Positions 5,353-7,087 of a stretch of DNA of 7,087 nucleotides are shown here, piece by piece; position 1 is the first letter of the stretch; every line of letters begins with the position of its first letter. The notes under the pieces were generated by a model. That model ran no database searches. It saw nothing but the letters and a program-made list of their open reading frames with translations, and had not been told where the DNA came from. The position numbers and the translations under genes are program-made. The stretch covers positions 1-7,087 of the forward strand of contig CALMAR010000430.1 in the NCBI GenBank assembly GCA_937859855.1, in the 5' to 3' direction. The DNA is from an uncultured Kineosporia sp. (lineage in GTDB: Bacteria; Actinomycetota; Actinomycetes; Actinomycetales; Kineosporiaceae).

Positions 5353-5382
5353 ACGGTAGGAGCCTGCTGACCGCAGCGTCAA
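5353..5382 (-). promoter_or_regulatory. Putative sigma-A-type promoter facing the 51-residue gene
   Basis: On the minus strand TTGACG (5377-5382) is followed by an 18-nt spacer and TACCGT (5353-5358), matching the -35 TTGAC and -10 TANNNT patterns. Expected transcription start is about 5346, 393 nt before the ATG at 4953 and at the edge of stem-loop B. It is the best two-box promoter I found in the window. Confidence 0.55.
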
Positions 5383-5410
5383 CCGATTCCCGCCGGCGAA
5401 TTTCGTGCCC

Positions 5411-5485
5411 TGTGGACGGCGCTGTGGACGCCGTGGGGACGGCATCCCTGGCTCCTGTGGACGGTCAGGCTCAGCCGGTGGACGA
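5411..5485. repeat. Five GGAC-type direct repeats at about 11-bp multiples
   Basis: GTGGAC occurs at 5412-5417, 5424-5429, 5457-5462 and 5478-5483, with a variant GTGGGGAC at 5433-5440. Measured at the final C the copies are 12, 11, 22 and 21 bp apart, 66 bp in all. They would therefore lie on nearly one face of the helix. They sit between the minus promoter at 5353-5382 and the start of the metallopeptidase gene on +. They could be operator sites or degenerate DnaA-box-like sites (TGTGGACAA with two changes). Confidence 0.5.
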
Positions 5486-5598
5486 CCGGTGCACGAGCGC
5501 CGGTCGGACGCCTCGAACACCGGCTCTGAGCTGCGCGATCTCAGCTCCCAGCCTGTGCACGACAATTTCGCTGCGGGTCGCCCGGCGTCCGGGCCGGG

Positions 5599-5604
5599 TA
5601 GCGT
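5599..5604 (+). promoter_or_regulatory. Putative -10 box (TAGCGT), leaderless promoter for the metallopeptidase gene
   Basis: TAGCGT fits TANNNT. Exactly 6 nt separate its last T from the GTG at 5611, so +1 would be the G of the start codon. No Shine-Dalgarno site is present. The -35 region has no clear TTGAC. The TAG of this box is also the in-frame stop that bars any longer reading frame, so GTG 5611 is the earliest possible start. Confidence 0.5.
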
Positions 5605-5610
5605 TCGGAT

Positions 5611-6192
5611 GTGCCTGACCTCAGCTCTGAGCCGGACGGTGACAAAGCCGCTGCCGCATCGGCTGAGGTGGAGATCCGGCGAAGCCCCAGACGCCGGCGC
5701 ACGGTGACGGCCTACCGCGAGGGCACCCGCACCGTCGTCCTGATCCCGGCCCGCTTCAGCCGGTCCCAGGAGCGCGAATGGGTGGATCGGATGCTGGCCC
5801 GCCTGGCCGCCCAGGACCGGCGGCGCAGACCTGGTGACGAGCAACTGATGGAGCAGGCTCGCCGGTTGTCGCAGCGCTATCTCGGGGGCCTCGCCCAGCC
5901 GGTCAGCGTCGCCTGGGTGACCAACCAAAACACGCGCTGGGGTTCCTGTACGCCGGCCGATCGCAGCATCCGGCTCAGCACCCGGCTGCTGGGCCTGCCG
6001 TCCTGGGTGATCGACTACGTGCTGCTGCACGAGCTGGCCCATCTGATTCAGCCCGGGCACGGCGAACGGTTCTGGTCCCTGCTGCAGTCGTACCCGCGCA
6101 CGGAGCGGGCCCGGGGCTTCCTCGAAGGAGTGGCCGCGATCCGGGGGCTCCCGGATCAGCCGGATCAGCCGGATCAGCCGGATCCCAGTTGA
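5611..6192 (+). CDS. YgjP-like (DUF45) zinc metallopeptidase, M48-type annotation
   Basis: A 193-residue YgjP/DUF45-family protein, a gluzincin-like zinc metallopeptidase often named M48-family in databases. HELAH (140-144) gives the two His ligands and catalytic Glu141; His150 in QPGHGERFW is the likely third ligand. Upstream NTRWGSC (107-113) and the strand before HELAH are typical of the family. The N-terminus has a basic patch (RRSPRRRR, 23-30). I see no signal peptide or membrane helix, so it is cytoplasmic. The cellular substrate of this family is not established. The start at GTG 5611 is forced by a stop at 5599-5601 and supported by a -10 box in leaderless position. The C-terminus is an odd PDQ-repeat tail (181-191) encoded by a 9-bp tandem repeat, and it overlaps the opposing Nudix gene by 19 bp. 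Confidence 0.9.
   Translation: MPDLSSEPDGDKAAAASAEVEIRRSPRRRRTVTAYREGTRTVVLIPARFSRSQEREWVDRMLARLAAQDRRRRPGDEQLMEQARRLSQRYLGGLAQPVSVAWVTNQNTRWGSCTPADRSIRLSTRLLGLPSWVIDYVLLHELAHLIQPGHGERFWSLLQSYPRTERARGFLEGVAAIRGLPDQPDQPDQPDPS
6151..6186. repeat. 9-bp tandem repeat shared by two convergent genes
   Basis: Three perfect CCGGATCAG units (6151-6177) are followed by a diverged fourth, CCGGATCCC (6178-6186). On + they encode the PDQ tail of the metallopeptidase. On - the unit carries a TGA in the Nudix frame, and the first one met is the Nudix stop (6174-6176). Copy-number change would alter the metallopeptidase tail but leave the Nudix product intact. Confidence 0.85.
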
Positions 6193-6746
6193 CGGCGAGC
6201 ACTGCCGATCAGGCCGGTCACACCGGGAGCCATGTCACCCGGCAGAGCATCGACCGGCCACCAGCGCACGGCCGGAGTCTCATCGCTGGGCCGGGGCGAG
6301 CTGAGCTGCGTGATCAGCAGGAACTGGACGTCGAGGTGCCAGTCCACCACCCCGGGCTGACAGGGAGCCACATGCCGGGACAACTGCACCGGCACCGGTA
6401 GCACCAAGCCGGTCAGCCCGGTCTCCTCCTCGGCCTCGCGCCCGGCCGCCACGGCCATAGACCGATCCCCGGCCTCCAGGTGGCCGCCCGGCTGCACCCA
6501 TACGCCCAGCTTGTGGTGCAGCACCAGGCAGGTCTGCCCGCCGGACGGATCGAGTACAGCGGCCGAGGCGGTCAGGTGCATCGGCGCATGCTGACGAGTA
6601 AGCAGCTCAGGGCCGGTCTGGGCGAGCAGGGCAGCCCAGGCCAGCTGCTCGAACCGGGACACCGGGTCGGGGCAGCGGGCGGCGCCGATGGCACGAGCGG
6701 CGTCCTCCACCAGCTCCGGAGCCGGTGACCAGGAGGGGGTGCTCAC
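6174..6746 (-). CDS. Nudix hydrolase
   Basis: A 190-residue Nudix hydrolase, a family that cleaves nucleoside diphosphates linked to another group, usually with Mg2+. The Nudix box lies at 87-111: PGGHLEAGD at 86-94 and REAEEETGL at 103-111, with Glu104, Glu107 and Glu108 as expected metal ligands. The box carries the one-residue-longer spacing between GD and RE that I recall as usual in actinobacterial members. About 60 residues precede the fold (starting VSTPSWSPAPELVEDAAR) and look like part of this subfamily, not a mis-set start. The substrate cannot be told. The GTG start overlaps the stop of the preceding metalloprotease gene by 4 bp with no ribosome site, so translation is probably coupled. 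The end overlaps the opposing metallopeptidase gene by 19 bp within a tandem repeat. Confidence 0.9.
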   Translation of the reverse strand: MSTPSWSPAPELVEDAARAIGAARCPDPVSRFEQLAWAALLAQTGPELLTRQHAPMHLTASAAVLDPSGGQTCLVLHHKLGVWVQPGGHLEAGDRSMAVAAGREAEEETGLTGLVLPVPVQLSRHVAPCQPGVVDWHLDVQFLLITQLSSPRPSDETPAVRWWPVDALPGDMAPGVTGLIGSARRQLGSG

Positions 6747-7087
6747 TCGGGCTGAGAACCGGGCTGATCCGGCTTGTCCTCGCCCTCGATCAGCCGGGCG
6801 ATCTCGGCGTCCATCACGTCACCGGTATCGGCCGGGTGGGCGAAGCCGGCTGGATCGGCGAAGGCGGCCTCGCCCGGCACGATGTCCGGGTGCTCCCACA
6901 GCGCGTCCCGCCCGCTGACCCCCCGGCCCTGGGTCAGCTGCGACCAGACCGCAGCCGCCTCGCGCAGCCGCCGGGGCCGCAGTTCCAGGCCGACCAGTGA
7001 GGCGAACGTGTGCTCAGCCGGCCCCCCCACCGCCCCGCCCCGCCCGATCGTCACCTGCCGGGCGCCGGCCTGCGGCCGCGCCCGACG
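6743..7087 (-). CDS. Zinc-dependent metalloprotease-family protein (DUF2342-like), C-terminal part
   Basis: The frame is open from the right edge to the TGA at 6743-6745, giving about 114 C-terminal residues; the start and any catalytic site lie outside the window. The segment LVGLELRPRRLREAAAVW, followed by GRDALWEHPDIVP, matches my memory of the C-terminus of the actinobacterial zinc-dependent metalloprotease / F420-associated family (DUF2342), whose full length is typically several hundred residues. The GTG at 7054 is internal to the family match and should not be taken as the start. The last residues are acidic and end in a DKPDQPGSQPE tail like the repeat-coded tail of the neighbouring metallopeptidase. 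The gene is coupled to the Nudix gene by a 4-bp overlap. The family call rests on the C-terminal signature only. Confidence 0.78.
   Translation of the reverse strand, partial: RRARPQAGARQVTIGRGGAVGGPAEHTFASLVGLELRPRRLREAAAVWSQLTQGRGVSGRDALWEHPDIVPGEAAFADPAGFAHPADTGDVMDAEIARLIEGEDKPDQPGSQPE

Noticed and set aside
4954..5610. Known structured RNA (RNase P, tmRNA, SRP RNA, cobalamin riboswitch) or a tRNA
   Set aside because: I checked by eye for the conserved cores and found none. Part of stem-loop B faintly recalls a cobalamin riboswitch core, but the required box order is absent.
5412..5618. 68-codon plus frame with GTG start and repeated Val-Asp
   Set aside because: The Val-Asp repeats come from the GTGGAC copies. 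Third-position G/C bias fades along the frame, there is no ribosome site, and it runs over the metallopeptidase promoter and start. Repeat copies as DNA sites fit better.
5080..6060. Long minus-strand open frame antisense to the metallopeptidase
   Set aside because: It runs through the long stem-loops and opposite a clear HExxH gene. The product is low-complexity, rich in Arg, Pro and Gly, with no motif, as expected for a shadow frame in GC-rich DNA.

Overview
The window looks like a chromosomal segment of a high-GC Actinomycetota bacterium, perhaps Propionibacteriales, though that rank is a guess from general resemblance. The signs are strong G/C preference at third codon positions, GTG starts, TANNNT -10 boxes placed for leaderless mRNAs, and a set of housekeeping-type genes that I recall from the actinobacterial neighbourhood of uvrD2, an ABC1 kinase and a zinc metalloprotease.

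Layout. Bases 1-195 are odd: a protein-like stretch whose strand cannot be decided, then a G10 run and a G-quadruplex motif. A 510-residue alkaline-phosphatase-superfamily enzyme follows on + (209-1741). Its order of motifs looks circularly permuted. It converges on a minus-strand series that runs, in transcription order, from a 51-residue two-CxxC protein (4953 to 4798) to a ThiF/E1-like protein (4674 to 3451), an ABC1/UbiB-type kinase (3454 to 2126, 4-bp overlap with ThiF) and a 77-residue zinc-ribbon protein (1988 to 1755). A 35-bp palindrome separates the 51-residue gene from ThiF.

Bases 4954-5610 (657 nt) hold no convincing gene but are densely structured. They contain two long adjacent stem-loops (5183-5268 and 5284-5345), a smaller one at 5086-5136, a good minus-strand promoter (5353-5382) whose transcript would begin at the second stem-loop, and five GGAC-type repeats spaced close to multiples of 11 bp. 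This is the best candidate for something undescribed: a roughly 390-nt structured leader or an independent small RNA.

To the right, a YgjP-like (DUF45) metallopeptidase on + (5611-6192) overlaps tail-to-tail with a Nudix hydrolase on - (6174-6746). The overlap lies in a 9-bp tandem repeat. The Nudix gene is coupled by a 4-bp overlap to the C-terminal part of a zinc-dependent metalloprotease-family protein that runs off the right edge (6743-7087).

The genes do not form an obvious pathway. Four of the eight encode metal-dependent hydrolases or members of such families, two are small zinc ribbons, and the ThiF-ABC1 pair is tightly coupled. All assignments come from reading motifs by eye; nothing was searched or folded by program.
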